A stretch of DNA of 64,000 bases from Cryptomeria japonica (taxonomy: Eukaryota; Streptophyta; Pinopsida; Cupressales; Cupressaceae), in contig NC_081412.1 in assembly GCF_030272615.1 (NCBI RefSeq), forward strand, positions 693,602,083 through 693,666,082, in the 5' to 3' direction. Numbering within the stretch: the stretch's first letter is position 1; every line of letters begins with the position of its first letter. Of the stretch, positions 1-11,384 are shown in pieces. The notes under the pieces are model-generated. The model was not told the origin of the DNA, made no database searches, and saw nothing but the letters and a program-made list of their open reading frames with translations. The position numbers were made by a program, and so were the translations under genes.

Positions 1-263
1 AAAAAACCACTTTTTGAGGTGACTAAAAAGTCACATGGGAGTAGTCACATGTTTCAAAATACCCCTAACCCATAGGTATACCCTTTGGACCTTTGAAAAA
101 GCCCTAAAACTGACCCTAGGAGTCCTTTTAACCCCTTAGAAACCCAATTGAAGTTTACCTACGGGTCAAACCTGAGTTGACCACTCCCAAGATTCCCTAC
201 CCAAGGCAAATTTGGGACCACACTCATGTTTTTGAATGGCTTTGGTAGAAACAAAACTCCCTC

Positions 264-359
264 CAAGAGACAAGTCAAAATCAATGACACTAATCAGCAA
301 ATGTGTCAAGTGACACAATAAAATACAATATAAAAATCACACATGGAATTTGTCTCTTG
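264..359 (-). repeat. Nested stem-loop in LTR (copy 1)
   Basis: CAAGAGACAA at 264-273 pairs with TTGTCTCTTG at 350-359 (10 of 10). The loop contains the perfect palindrome GTGTCAAGTGACAC at 303-316. The same nested layout is kept in the diverged LTR at 9475-9570, so it is probably an RNA or DNA structure under constraint. Confidence 0.6.
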
Positions 360-436
360 TAGGATTACACATATACATAAAAATTAATTTTAACACTCAA
401 ACATCATGCACTTCACAAATAAAATACATTACAAAC

Positions 437-466
437 GGGGTGTTGTCTCTCCAAATAGACAACCCC
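437..466 (-). repeat. Short hairpin in LTR (copy 1)
   Basis: GGGGTGTTGTCT (437-448) faces AGACAACCCC (457-466) across an 8-nt loop, with a two-base bulge. The counterpart at 9367-9397 keeps the fold. Confidence 0.55.
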
Positions 467-1110
467 TGGCTTAACAAATGTACATTGGTCTAGGTTTGGT
501 TCTCCATATAAATTCCATGGTCACATGGATAATTTTCCTGCGCATCTCAATTAACACATTAGTAATTTCAAATAATCACAATTATACATAATTAAATACA
601 TGGATATCATTGCACATCAAACACTCATACATTTGGCAACAATAATTCAATATCTCATTTATCCAAATTCGATTCCACATAAGCAATTAACATAATTCTC
701 AAAATTGAACCATTCATAAAATAAGCATCATTTTTCTATCATCAAAATGAAGTCCTGCAATTCCAATAATGACATTCACCATTTCAAAATAATTCTATTC
801 TAGCAACATATATAGTTTCATAATCATCATGCATAAAATAAAGCATCAACATATGTCAATGTGATCCAAATCATGGAAATCATATAGGTTCTAAATCCAT
901 AAAGCATAAAATAAAGGATCCATAATATTCTCAATATGCAAATAACTGAAAATAACTGAGTCGGGGTAGGGCCTAACAGTCTTCACCATGCATAATGCCA
1001 AGGTGTTGCATAGAGAATCAGTATCGAAGAAAACTATAATACCATAACAGAATGCAAAATAAAGTAATTTGCAAGTAAAAACACTAATTTTTACCTTTGT
1101 TTCTGGCCTT

Positions 1111-1234
1111 ACACAGGCGCAAAATATCTTGACATAGGTGCAGAATGCATTGACACAGGCGCAGAATGCATTGACATAGGCGTAGATCCATTTGACACAG
1201 GCGCATAAGTCCTTGACACAGGCGCATAAGTGCC
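1111..1234 (-). repeat. 21-bp tandem repeat, about six copies, in Tat-like leader
   Basis: Units begin at 1111, 1132, 1153, 1174, 1195 and 1216, with consensus ACACAGGCGCA followed by a variable 10-mer ending in TTG. Because 21 is a multiple of three, the array reads as a repeated seven-residue peptide in one frame, which I regard as incidental. A related TGCGC...TGACA repeat occurs in the leader of the second Tat element (about 57160-57245). Confidence 0.8.
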
Positions 1235-1320
1235 CAGAAAGCCCTGAGTTGCCCTGTTTCTTGGGATTTTACCTGCAAATAAGCTCAAAAGGCACTCAAA
1301 ACATGGTTAAATGGTTAGTT

Positions 1321-1337
1321 TCATGTTAGGTTCACCA
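1321..1337 (-). promoter_or_regulatory. Degenerate primer-binding site
   Basis: The minus strand reads TGGTGAACCTAACATGA. It matches the primer site of the Tat element at 57316-57336 (TGGTGAACCCGACGTGA) except for three transitions. It lies five bases inside the presumed LTR end. Confidence 0.6.
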
Positions 1338-1685
1338 ATTAATGTAGATAGGAATTCAAAAATCATCAAAGCAAGTAAATAATAGACTAGCTCAATCACA
1401 AAACCAAAATGCAATGACAAGAATCCTAAAAACACTCAATAGAGATATTGAAAACAAGACATTCAATTCAAATGCAAACCATCGCAAACGTGAATGTCTC
1501 CTCCATGATTCTCCATTGTCCTTCTTTCTCCTTCAAATTGCTTTGTGTTGTGGATCTCACCTTCAAGTGCATAAGCATAATGTGAAAGCAAGATTGACAA
1601 GACGGTAGCACAAGAATACTAGAAGCATGATTGATTCGAGGATCGATTCGAAAAAGTGATTCTTTGGGATTGAAGAAATTCATCC

Positions 1686-1694
1686 AATTTATAG
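1686..1694 (-). promoter_or_regulatory. TATA-like box of the LTR
   Basis: CTATAAATT on the minus strand, about 1.15 kb inside the LTR start. This corresponds to CTATAAATA at 57739-57747 in the other Tat LTR. Position and match suggest the Pol II promoter. Confidence 0.45.
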
Positions 1695-2357
1695 ATAAAT
1701 TGGAGAAAAGACAAGATTAGCATGAAGAGATTTGAAAGGAAATTTCAAATCAGGAATGACAAATATGACAAATTATGACAAATTGACACTTTCTATGCGA
1801 AATTGATTTATTGATAATTATGACAAATTATGACAAATTGCTATGTCAAAATTGATTGATTGACAATTATGATAAATTATGACAAATTTGCTATGTCATT
1901 CCCATGAAATTAGGAGAAATATTAGAGAAAATAGAAAATTAGATGAATTAGAAATTAGGAAATTAGAAAATTATGCATTAGGAGAAATTAGTAAATTGGA
2001 AAATTAGGTAAATTAATTAATAATTTTTCATTCATTAATTAATTCACAAAGAGAGGAGGAATTAGTTAGCCAATTAAATAAATATTTAATTGTGAAAAGA
2101 AGATTTAGGATAAATAAATAAATTATTTAACCTAGAGGGAAAAATGACAAACAAGGTTAAATGAATAAATCATGAAACCCTAGAAAATGCAAGGATGACA
2201 ATTAGGTCTTGACAAAAGATAATTGATATCGATTCGATTTGATCATGATTCTGACTGACAAAGGACCAATGCTGATAAGTGATTTGATTGATAAATGTAC
2301 CAATTGACGAGGAACAATGACTAATTGATCCAAATTGACATGATTGAGAAGGAAAAC

Positions 2358-2544
2358 GATCAATGTCAAATCGATCACAAAATGACAAGATTGAAAACAA
2401 CAACGATCAATAACAAAATAGGTTGCAAAACGATAAGATTGAAAATGACCACGATCGATGACAAATCGATCGCAAGATGACAAGATTGAAAATGACAACG
2501 ATCGATGACAAATCGATCACAAGATGATAAGATTGATAAGAGGA
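2358..2544 (-). repeat. 47-bp tandem repeats in LTR U3
   Basis: Four units start at 2358, 2405, 2453 and 2500. The better copies contain GATCGAT and ATCGATC as an inverted repeat separated by five bases. Being upstream of the TATA box on the minus strand, they could act as enhancer repeats; that is inference. Confidence 0.7.
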
Positions 2545-3192
2545 CAAAACCCTAATTCCATCATCGATTAGGATTGACGATGTCAAAATATGCCAAATGA
2601 GCACGCACATTGATGCGACAAGATAAGATTGACCAAAATCATGTCTGAAGATTGTTATTGACAAGACCAAATTCAAAAGCGAGACAACTGAAGAATGCAA
2701 AAGAAGAACTCGATGCTCACAAATGATAAAGACCAAGTGCGCAACATAGAAGAAATGTTAATGCGACGCAAGAACCCTAAAATAAGGCAATGTGCAAATG
2801 TTAAATTATGACTCTGCAAGCATTGACCATTTGTAGACGTCTACAAACATATTTATATAGTGTTGTATAATCTATGAAATCCTGTCAATTAAATATTGTA
2901 GAAAATAAATTTAAAATCCTATAGTTTATCTCATATTGTAGCAATATAGAATTAAAAAAAAAAAAGGATCTATACATTGATTTAAAATCAATATTTCTTT
3001 GATCAATCTATTTAAAAAAAAAAAACGTTTCAGAAAAATATATATAATAATAGCACTTTTGCATAGTAAAGATTTGCTTGAGTTTTCAAATGCATCTAAT
3101 GGATATATTGATATATATTTAATATATATATATATATACATATAATTTCTACATTTAAAAAAAAAAAAATTCAAAAAGTGGATATATCTGCA

Positions 3193-3223
<31 letters not shown>

Positions 3224-3312
3224 TTAAAAATAAATAAAAAATAAAATTATATTATAAAAATAAAAATATATTAACAAAAAGAAAAATATACAACAAGGCA
3301 CAGGGGATGATG

Positions 3313-3472
3313 CAGCCCGGGGGTCGCCGCCTCTGTGGTCTCCACAGTGAGCGGCGCTCGGAAACGCCTCCACTATGGATTCCACAATGAGCGGCATTCG
3401 AGAACGCCACCACTATGGTTTCCACAGTGAGTGGCGCCCGGGGTTGCCGCCACTATGGGAAACCACAATGGC
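3313..3472 (+). repeat. GC-rich 40-bp repeat, four copies
   Basis: Units start at 3313, 3353, 3393 and 3433 and share GGCGCNCG...CCACTATGG...CCACANTGAG. Adjacent units can pair with each other (TGGTTTCC against GGAAACCA). It is a sharp GC island in AT-rich DNA bounded by TA microsatellites. The 3' LTR has three units (11265-11384). Confidence 0.8.
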
Positions 3473-3500
3473 TTCCCCAGGGACGGCCGCCGCCACTCTG

Positions 3501-4072
3501 TCAAACCCTTCAGCCCTCCATGAAAACTTTTCAGCCTCCTTCACTCCTGCACACACAAAAAAAAATTAATATAAAATAAAGGGAGTCATAAGGATTTTTA
3601 GGTTAGCTTTAGGGTTTATTTTATAAGCATAAAGAAATCAGGGTTTCAATAATATTAAATAGTTTAGTTAAGTTATGGGGGCAGGTATATTTTAGAAGAT
3701 GAATATTTTTTTTATATATGTGGAAAATTTGTAGTTAAAACATGATAGTATATATAGTCTATGAGGTAAATGTTTATATTAAACCTTCAAACCCTTTGGC
3801 CCTCCATGAAAACTTTTCGGCCTCCTTCACTCCTACACACACAAAAAAAAATTAATATAAAATAAAGGGAGTCATAAGGATTTTTAGGTTAGCTTTATGG
3901 TTTATTTTATAAGCATAAAGAAATCAGGGTTTCAATAATATTAAATAGTTTAGTTAAGTTATGGGGGCAGGTATATTTTAGAAGATGAATATTTTTTTTA
4001 TATATGTGGAAAATTTGTAGTTAAAACATGATAGTATATATAGTCTATGAGGTAAATGTTTATATTAAACCT
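3501..4072 (+). repeat. 286-bp tandem duplication in the 5' LTR
   Basis: 3501-3786 and 3787-4072 are near-identical, starting TCAAACCCTT. The 3' LTR has a single copy (about 11414-11700), so the duplication arose after insertion of the element. Confidence 0.85.
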
Positions 4073-5136
4073 TCATATTATATCAATGTTAAATAAACAT
4101 TTTAATATAATGAATAGGGCAAATTTTAGTTTAAATATTTTTATAACTTATATATGTTTTTATTTAATCAAATGGGCATATTTTAAAAGGATGTGTAAAT
4201 TCTAATTATTCTTGGAGATTTAATCTTATGAGGAATGCTAATGAATTTGGTAAGTTAATTTTGGGTTATCATAAGCTAATTTGGAATTTAATGGAAAATC
4301 TTATGAATTTTTCTACAACATTATAATTACCATATTTGAGTAAATATATTTTTAAAGTTTAATCAATTGAATTTAAAGCAAGAGGTAAAGTGGTTAATGA
4401 ATACGAAATACTTAATAGTTGATGTTGGGAAAAAGTAATACATAAGAACTTGAATTTAAATTTTATAATTAGATTTTGGGAGATCTAAATGGTTTTTAAT
4501 AAATAAATGGAATAATTTAATATAGTTAACAAAATAATTAATTCAAAAGGATATTGTAGGGGCATAAAATATTTTCTCTGAAAAAAAATAAACGGACAAT
4601 GCCTTGCAAACCTTGTTACCCTAAGTGGAGACTTTTATCAGATAATTTAATTATCTTAATATTGTTTGGCCCTTTAAATTGTACCTGCTCAGATTTGATA
4701 GAATTAATACAGTGAAATAGTAGTAGTGTTGAATTAATAGAAGCCATATTTAAAATAGGTAGTTAAGAGAGAAAGTAGTAACAGGATGGAGGAAACTTGT
4801 TGCTTAATAAATGATTGTTATCAAACCAAGTAATTATATAAATGTCTATTTAGTAGAAATGGTTCTAGTTAAGTACTAAGAAGTGCAACTGAAATAAAAA
4901 GGGGCCTTTGAGTGAATTTAATATTACCCTTATAAAAATTATTCGTTCCGCTTGATAATAGTAGTTATCAAAATTGTTATGTTAGTATATAATATCAATA
5001 TAGAATTCGTTTGGAACAACTTGTTGAGTTGTCACAACTATTTAAGCAATGGTTGCATGTAATTAGGTGTTTTTAAAAATAAAAAATAAAAAAAATTGTT
5101 GGTTGTGTTTTGCCCAAAAGTTTGGGTATGACATTT

Positions 5137-5148
5137 TGGTATCAGAGC
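5137..5148 (+). promoter_or_regulatory. Primer-binding site, initiator tRNA-Met type
   Basis: TGGTATCAGAGC, three bases after the 5' LTR end. This is the usual plant retrotransposon site complementary to initiator tRNA-Met. Confidence 0.85.
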
Positions 5149-8100
5149 CCTAGGTTCATACACTGGTGAACATGGGCTACATTCATAACTTAGTTGAAAA
5201 CAAACTATGGCTTGAAGTATAACACCTAGGTGAAAACTTGCGAAATAACAAAGTGAAACATAAGTGAAAATTCTTGGGAGTCAATAGATCCACATATATC
5301 AATTCAAGGTGTTCCAAGGGTCACTAAAAAAACCCTGAAATTTGAACTTATTAGTCATAATATTTATGGCTTAAATAAAACCCCAAAGGCTATAAAATTT
5401 TTAATTATTTATTTATATGAAGTATTTTTGGTGTTTAATCACGGAATTTAGCTCTTTAGTACTTATGGGGTACCATTCAATTGGAACCTAAATGCAATAA
5501 TTGCCCTAATCAAATCAAGTATGAGGAGTTAATTCTTCACTAAAATACTCTTGATGGTAACTAAGAGAATGTCATCCATCGAGATACGTTCTTGACATGG
5601 CAAGTCAAGCAAGATAGTTAGACCTAAGATGAAGACACAATAAACAAGATAAATAAGATCGAGTTAGTTCAAATTAAAATTTTAAGCTATGTGAAATTAT
5701 GATGGTTAAAAGATCTTGGCTACCATTGGAGACAACAATGAAGGAGAGTTAAGAGGTACTCTTGCGAACCTTAGAAAGAAGCATTAACCTATCCTAATGA
5801 CTAGGTACCTTAAGAATGTGGTCGTGTTAGATTTCTTATTAAGAGCATTTGTTGGACAATTTTTGTAGCAATGCAGTGAAGCTAGTTGGGTAACCCTGAA
5901 GATAGGAAACTAAAATGAAGAATGGAAATCTCCTCGATCAAAAAACTCTAGTAATGCTATAGATGAGTTAAATAAGGAGAAAGGAGGCATGAACTTCTTG
6001 GGTAAAAATATGTATTTACAATAAACCCTAAGTTCATCCATGATTATATAATTGGGGGAAACAAACAAGTAAAGCCTCAACTAGTTCCTTTATGGGAAGC
6101 TAATCTTGAAAAGAGTAAATAATGGAAGAGAGAGTAGAGTTGATTTAGGGGGATCGTACAAAAATCTCCATTGAAATGCAAGGAGTATAAAGGTATGAGG
6201 AACTTATAATCTAGGAATGGGTAACTAATATTCATTCAGAAACTAAGGAGGAAAGTGCAACCCAATCATGGTTAGTCGCTAGGTACAAGACAGTACGTAA
6301 CACAATTTAACTACTAGGTACAATCGAAGAAGTTTTGCAAATTATGACACTCAAGTGTGAAAGTATGTGAAAACAATAAGTATGGATGAAGCAACGTGCA
6401 GATGGAAATGGCTTAAGGAAGGATTATATAACAATAATATAATACCAAAGTTTTAATGAGAATTAGTCGGCAGTATAAAATGATTTATGAAAACATTGAT
6501 AAATAGTCGAATTATGTGGTTAGCTAAGAATTTGGAAATTATGGGAGTCTTAAGACATTGATAATTGTTGGACATCCTTATGCTATACCATAATAGGGTA
6601 ACTGGATATTAGGATGGTAAGATGGTTTGTTTAGATCAAAGAGATCAAAGGATGTGGTAGGTTGGAAATGGGCTAGTAAGTAAATATAAATAAGTAATAA
6701 GGAATGAGATAACTTCCCTTTTACTAAATTTTAATTAAAAGGAGGGGTGTTGGTCACTTTTCAAGTGCACACCCCCTTCATTTCATAGTTGCATAAGTAG
6801 AGTAGGAGAGGATAAGTCCACTCTCCGAGCTATCTGAAATATGTCATGAAATGTGTGGATAGAAATTGTTGTCAACCGTTATCGGTCTTGACAATAATTC
6901 CACCCCAAATGGCTCTTAACCATAAGTGTTAGTAATTTGGCAACAAGTTTTTACCTAATGAAGGCAAGTGAATGTTAGAGGGGAAAATATAAAGGAGCTA
7001 ACATAAGGTGCTAAGAAAACAAATGATGTCCCTAGTAAAATTATATGATTACATTATACAAACCCTAAGTGGTTCTAAGTAAACAAGTGTCAATTTTGTA
7101 CCAAACTATCAACCGAGTGTGTAAGTCATGAAAGTGTTGATACTTGAGCTATCACGTAACATTGAATCAAGGTTTAGCATATTAAGATAAGTAATGTAAG
7201 TTCAAGAAGAATGGATGGAGAATGGTAGAGTTAGTGCAATCACCTATTAGATATTGTTATGGATGTTAATAACCCTAAAAAGATAGCGGTTTATATCGGA
7301 AAGTGTTGTTGGTAATAGTAAGCACGTGAAGGTTAAAATGGAACATGATCTATTAAACGATGGTGATCTCGTGTATAAGAATTTATTTCATAAATCAATA
7401 AAGGATTATAAAGAATCTAAGAATCTTAAGAGTCTAATAATCACTTCCTAACACTCTCAGGACATGTGATCTTGAGTGATGTGTGGTGGTTATTCCCTAT
7501 AGCATGGCCAGAATGGTCATCTTGTCTCGAGTTTGATTCGAAATTATTCTTGATTTTCTTTGAATAGCATTTCGTGACCTAGGGGCTAGTACTTTCTATC
7601 TATTTTTTTTTATTATGATGAAAGGACCACTAAATTTATGTTTTTTTTTTTTATTTGAGCTATGGCACTTGCCACATTTCTAGTTTTAATATCTTTCAAT
7701 TGCCAACATTTTTTCTTTTTTTATTGGGCTTGGTAGAAGTAACTTGTATTTTGATCTTGTAAAGTGTCAAGTGGTCATTTTGATGTTCGGTATAACTAGC
7801 CCTAGTGATGTGATTTGTGCAATATCTATCATGTTCGTTGAACCACTGATAGTGTGTCAAGGGAGGATACCGCAAGGAGTGAAATTAGGTACGACAAATT
7901 AACAAAGAATATATTTTATCAAATCAAGATAAAGGAAGGAAGGAAGGTCCTCCTAAATAAGATTAATTGAGAGTAACCTAAAAGAGAAAAATTTATAACA
8001 ATAGTGTGATCTAGACCTAATGAATTGCGAAAGTAATAATTGTCGACGGGTAAATTTAGCATGTGAATGGAGATGATTGCGTGGATGATGTCCAAAATAA

Positions 8101-8819
8101 GTAATAATAAATTCCATCACTCTCTTAGAATGGATTTGTTATGTACCTTAATGTTTGGGAATTGTGAATAAGGTACCCTATAAAACTTAAACCTTGGTGC
8201 CTAGAAACAAAAACATTTTAATCCCTAGTGATAGAAAACTACCCTATATAGGGGCGGATTTGAAGAACCTAAATTTGATTATGCCTTGTTACCTAAGAAA
8301 GTTGGAAGAAATTATTCACCTAGGATGGTTTAGCGAATATTTTATTAACACCCTGATGAGGTGCCTTGATGTAGAATAAGTAGATTCATTTTGGTTAAGT
8401 GTGATGTCAATTATCTTAAGTAACATGCATGGACGAGAATACAGTAGGATAAACATGTTTTACACAAACCCTTAATAAGTATGACTCCTAGAAATTAATA
8501 AGTAAACTACCATGTGTAACCTTGATTGTGGGAGTTTATGTGTGTTATTGGTATGATTTGGATGGCGCATTAATGTAAGTTGTTGAAAAGATAGAACCTT
8601 GCAAACACCTACCTGAGATCAAAGGGAAATGTAATAAAAATACTAAGAAATTAACCTTGTGAAGATAGTAAGTTAATTACAATAATAAGTTGATTTTGGT
8701 ATTTCATCCTTCTAGTAGGCAAGATAAGATTTTGAGTAACTCATTGAAAATTGTGAGAAATGTTATGTCCCTACTTCATAAATTCTACTCATGCAACTTC
8801 CAGGAGTAAGTCAAACTCT
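5149..8819 (+). other. Internal region with no recognisable coding sequence
   Basis: About 3.7 kb, AT-rich, with stops in all frames and poly-T runs near 7608-7720. The longest ORF (8194-8379, 61 codons) has no recognisable motif. I see no zinc knuckle, DSG protease site, YxDD or HHCC in any frame. It is either a heavily decayed gag-pol or an originally non-coding body. Confidence 0.6.
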
Positions 8820-8831
8820 AGGGGAGGAGGA
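8820..8831 (+). promoter_or_regulatory. Polypurine tract
   Basis: AGGGGAGGAGGA lies directly before the 3' LTR start TGTAAGG at 8832, as expected for the plus-strand primer. Confidence 0.75.
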
Positions 8832-9366
8832 TGTAAGGCCTTCCCCAAACCAAGCTTTGATTAACTTAGTTGACCATATTTGACCCTATTAATAAATGTT
8901 ATATAATTCAATAGAATGGGCTATGTTAGACAGATAGATTGGTGAGAAAAGTAATTGAACCAAGTTATAGAGTTATTTCACCTTGTGGTATACATTTTGA
9001 TGTGTTATGAATTTGAAATCCTAAAAGATCCACTGATTGGATAATCTTGAACTAACGTATGTCAGCTATATCTGGAATTGCAAAACTTTGTTATGGTGTG
9101 GAAATATGATGTGTATCTTATGAATGAATGAAATTATGAGGATGATGATAATGGCTTATGTGGATAAACTGGGATATATGAGATATTGATTTGTTAATGT
9201 CAATTATATGTAGAGTGTTTGATGTGTATTCTTATTCATGTGTTTAATATTTTATGAGGATATTTGGAAGTATTAATGTGTAATTGAGATGCGCAAGACA
9301 ATTATCCATGTGACCATGGAAATATTATAGAGAACCAAACCTAGACCTATGTACGTTCGTAAAACC

Positions 9367-9397
9367 AGGGTTTGTCTATTTGGAGAGACAACACCCC
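9367..9397 (+). repeat. Short hairpin in LTR (copy 2)
   Basis: AGGGTTTGTCT (9367-9377) faces AGACAACACCCC (9386-9397). It is the counterpart of 437-466 in the other LTR family. Confidence 0.5.
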
Positions 9398-9474
9398 GTT
9401 CGTATCGTATTTTATTCATGAAAGTGATTGTTGCATGAATGTTAAATTGAATTATGTTTATTGTGTAAATCCAA

Positions 9475-9570
9475 CAAGAGACAAGATTTTATGTGTAATT
9501 TTGTAAAAGTACTTTTATTGTGTCACTTGACACGTGTTGATTTATGTTTGATTTTAAAATTTGTCTCTTG
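9475..9570 (+). repeat. Nested stem-loop in LTR (copy 2)
   Basis: CAAGAGACAA (9475-9484) pairs with TTGTCTCTTG (9561-9570). The loop holds the palindrome GTGTCACTTGACAC (9520-9533). Both stems are unchanged from 264-359 although the surrounding LTR is about 20-25% diverged. Confidence 0.6.
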
Positions 9571-11076
9571 GAGGGAGTTGTTTAACTATAGCTTTTTCAA
9601 TTAATTTAATGTGATTCCATAAATGCCTTGGGTAAAGAATCTTTGGGATGGTCAAAATAGGTTTGACCCGAAAATAAACTTCAGAGGGGTTAAAAAAGGG
9701 TTAAATGGACACCTAGGGGTAGTTTAATAGGGTTTCCCAAAGCTCATAAGGTATACCTAAGGGTTAGGGGTAATTTTAGGCAAGTTTCTACTCCCAAGTG
9801 ACCTTTTAGACACCCTAAAAAGTGACTTTTCTAAGTTGTGCGAAAATTGAAATTAGAAGGCTTGAACTAAGTTGTGAACCTTCTTTTTCGAATGAGAGTT
9901 CCCTTTTCCATTTTACCTTACCTTCCTTTTCAGTTTTTAGAAACTTGTGAGAAATCTCACAAAGGGCTTCTTAAGCAAGAATTAGAAATTTGGTGGGTAA
10001 TCACCCACTCTCCATTTTTGGAGACAAAGAATTTTGAAAGGAAAAAAGATAGATTTGGGAATTAAGAATTTGGCTAAGTGTAGAAAGGAAAGTCTGGTGG
10101 AATTGGGCTGCTCATCCTCAACAAAACTAGCATACCTTTGGGCAGTTTAAGGTTGGTTCTACCTTTCTTGTAATGTTTTCTTATTGCATGTGTGTAACCT
10201 GTCTAGGGCTTGGTTCTCCAAGCTCGCGGGTGACTACTAGTTAGCCTAGGCTTGGAGGTGAGCACTCCATGGTCATAGCCTATGATATTATTTGTAGGTT
10301 GTTGAAAGGCAAGAAAAAGGGCAAGAAGAAGTTGCTGGTTATAATTGGTTGCAGAAAAAGATTAAGGAATAGAGTATTTGATATTCTAAGTTGCAAAATT
10401 GTAAAAGGAAACTATATGTTGTATTATTTAGAAAAGAGTGTATTTATTTTGGTTTAAAGTCCCCATATAATAGAAATGAGGGACTAGTTTGGGTATTTCA
10501 CCTATTTTGTAATATTAACTATATTGTATGCCAAATATGTTTAAATAAACGCATTATTTCAGTGAATTTATTATTGCATCAATGAAAAGATTCTATTGGG
10601 TATTAGTTTGCTTTATTCTTAAAATTTTAATGTTTGCATGCATGTTTATTTTAGGAATTTAAAACTCCGTTTGTATCCTCATGCATATCTCCAAGTTTAA
10701 AATCAATTGAATTCTAGATTAATATTATTGTTGTTTGTATTTATTTAGTTCTGCCATTTTCTTAATTGTAGAAAATAAAATAAAAATCTAAAGATAAAAC
10801 GCCAAACTAAATTGAAGAATAACATATTTATATAGTGCTGTATAATCTTTGAAATCCTGTCAATTAGATATTGTAGAAAATAAATTTAAAATCCTATAGT
10901 TTATCTCATATTGTAGCAATATGGAATTTAAAAAAAAAAAAGGATTTATACATTGATTTAAAATCAGTATTTCTTTGATCAATCTATTTTTTTTTTTTTG
11001 AAGTTTCAAAAAAATATATATAATAATAGCGCTTTTGCATAGTAAAGATTTGCCTGAGTTTTCAAATGCATCTAAT

Positions 11077-11119
<43 letters not shown>

Positions 11120-11264
11120 CTACATTTAAAAAAAATAAAATTGAAAAAGTGGATATATCTGCAAAATATATATATATATATATAAAATAAAATAAATTAT
11201 ATTATTAAAAAAAATATATATTAACAAAAAAATATATATATACAACAAGGCACGGGGGACGGCG

Positions 11265-11384
11265 CGCCCCGGGGGTCGCCGCCTCTGTGGTCTCCATAGT
11301 GAGCGGCGCCTGAGAATGCCGCCACTATGGTTTCCATAGTGAGTGGCGCCCGAGGTCGCCGCTACTATGGGAAACCACAGTGGC
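11265..11384 (+). repeat. GC-rich 40-bp repeat, three copies
   Basis: Units start at 11265, 11305 and 11345 and correspond to the four-unit array at 3313-3472 in the 5' LTR. Confidence 0.75.

Larger units (their letters stand above)
1..978 (-). mobile_element. LTR of a gypsy-like element, cut by the window edge
   Basis: Read on the minus strand, the block starts with TGTTAGGCCC at 978. Its part from about 550 down to 1 matches 9270-9850 of the plus-strand LTR at 8832-12566 at roughly 75-80% by eye, including the dinucleotide-level layout of two hairpins. The first 400 bases (U3) do not match, so this is a related but different LTR family. No polypurine tract lies just upstream of 978, so I read it as the 5' end of an element extending left out of the window, inserted into the Tat-like leader that follows. 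The left end is unknown. Confidence 0.65.
979..2845 (-). mobile_element. 5' part of a Tat-like Ty3/gypsy element (LTR, primer site, leader)
   Basis: On the minus strand the order is LTR (2845 to 1343), degenerate primer-binding site (1337-1321) and leader (1320-979) with 21-bp tandem repeats. The rest of the element is replaced at 978 by another LTR. Relation to the complete Tat element at 43121-59119 rests on the shared TGTAG LTR start, the similar primer site and a similar repeat in the leader. The right end at 2845 abuts the interior of another element's LTR at a point matching 10821 of the uninterrupted copy. This shows that it inserted there; the other TSD copy (expected AACAT) would lie left of the window. 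Confidence 0.6.
1343..2845 (-). mobile_element. LTR of the Tat-like fragment
   Basis: The ends form an inverted repeat, TGTAGA at 1343 and TCTACA at 2840-2845. The outer end is the palindrome TGTAGACGTCTACA (2832-2845). U3 holds four 47-bp repeats (2358-2544) and AT-rich sequence. A TATA-like box lies at 1686-1694 on the minus strand, followed by a pyrimidine-rich stretch as in the Tat LTR at 57339-59119. Confidence 0.6.
2846..5133 (+). mobile_element. 5' LTR, truncated at its left end
   Basis: It matches 10821-12566 closely over its length and ends in ATGACA at 5133. It is longer than the matching part of the 3' LTR because of a 286-bp tandem duplication (3501-4072), one extra 40-bp GC-rich unit and about 200 bp near 4900-5095 absent from the 3' copy. 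That absent block is bounded by AAATAAAAA-type microhomology. Confidence 0.8.

Noticed and set aside
1084-1278. ORF with repeated LRLCQCI-like peptide
   Set aside because: Produced by a 21-bp tandem repeat in an untranslated leader; no support as a gene.
2358-2544. CRISPR-like array
   Set aside because: Units are contiguous, degenerate and lack unique spacers; the DNA is plant nuclear.
8194-8379. Small ORF as a remnant of pol in the large gene-less element
   Set aside because: No RT, integrase or protease motif could be matched; treated as chance.
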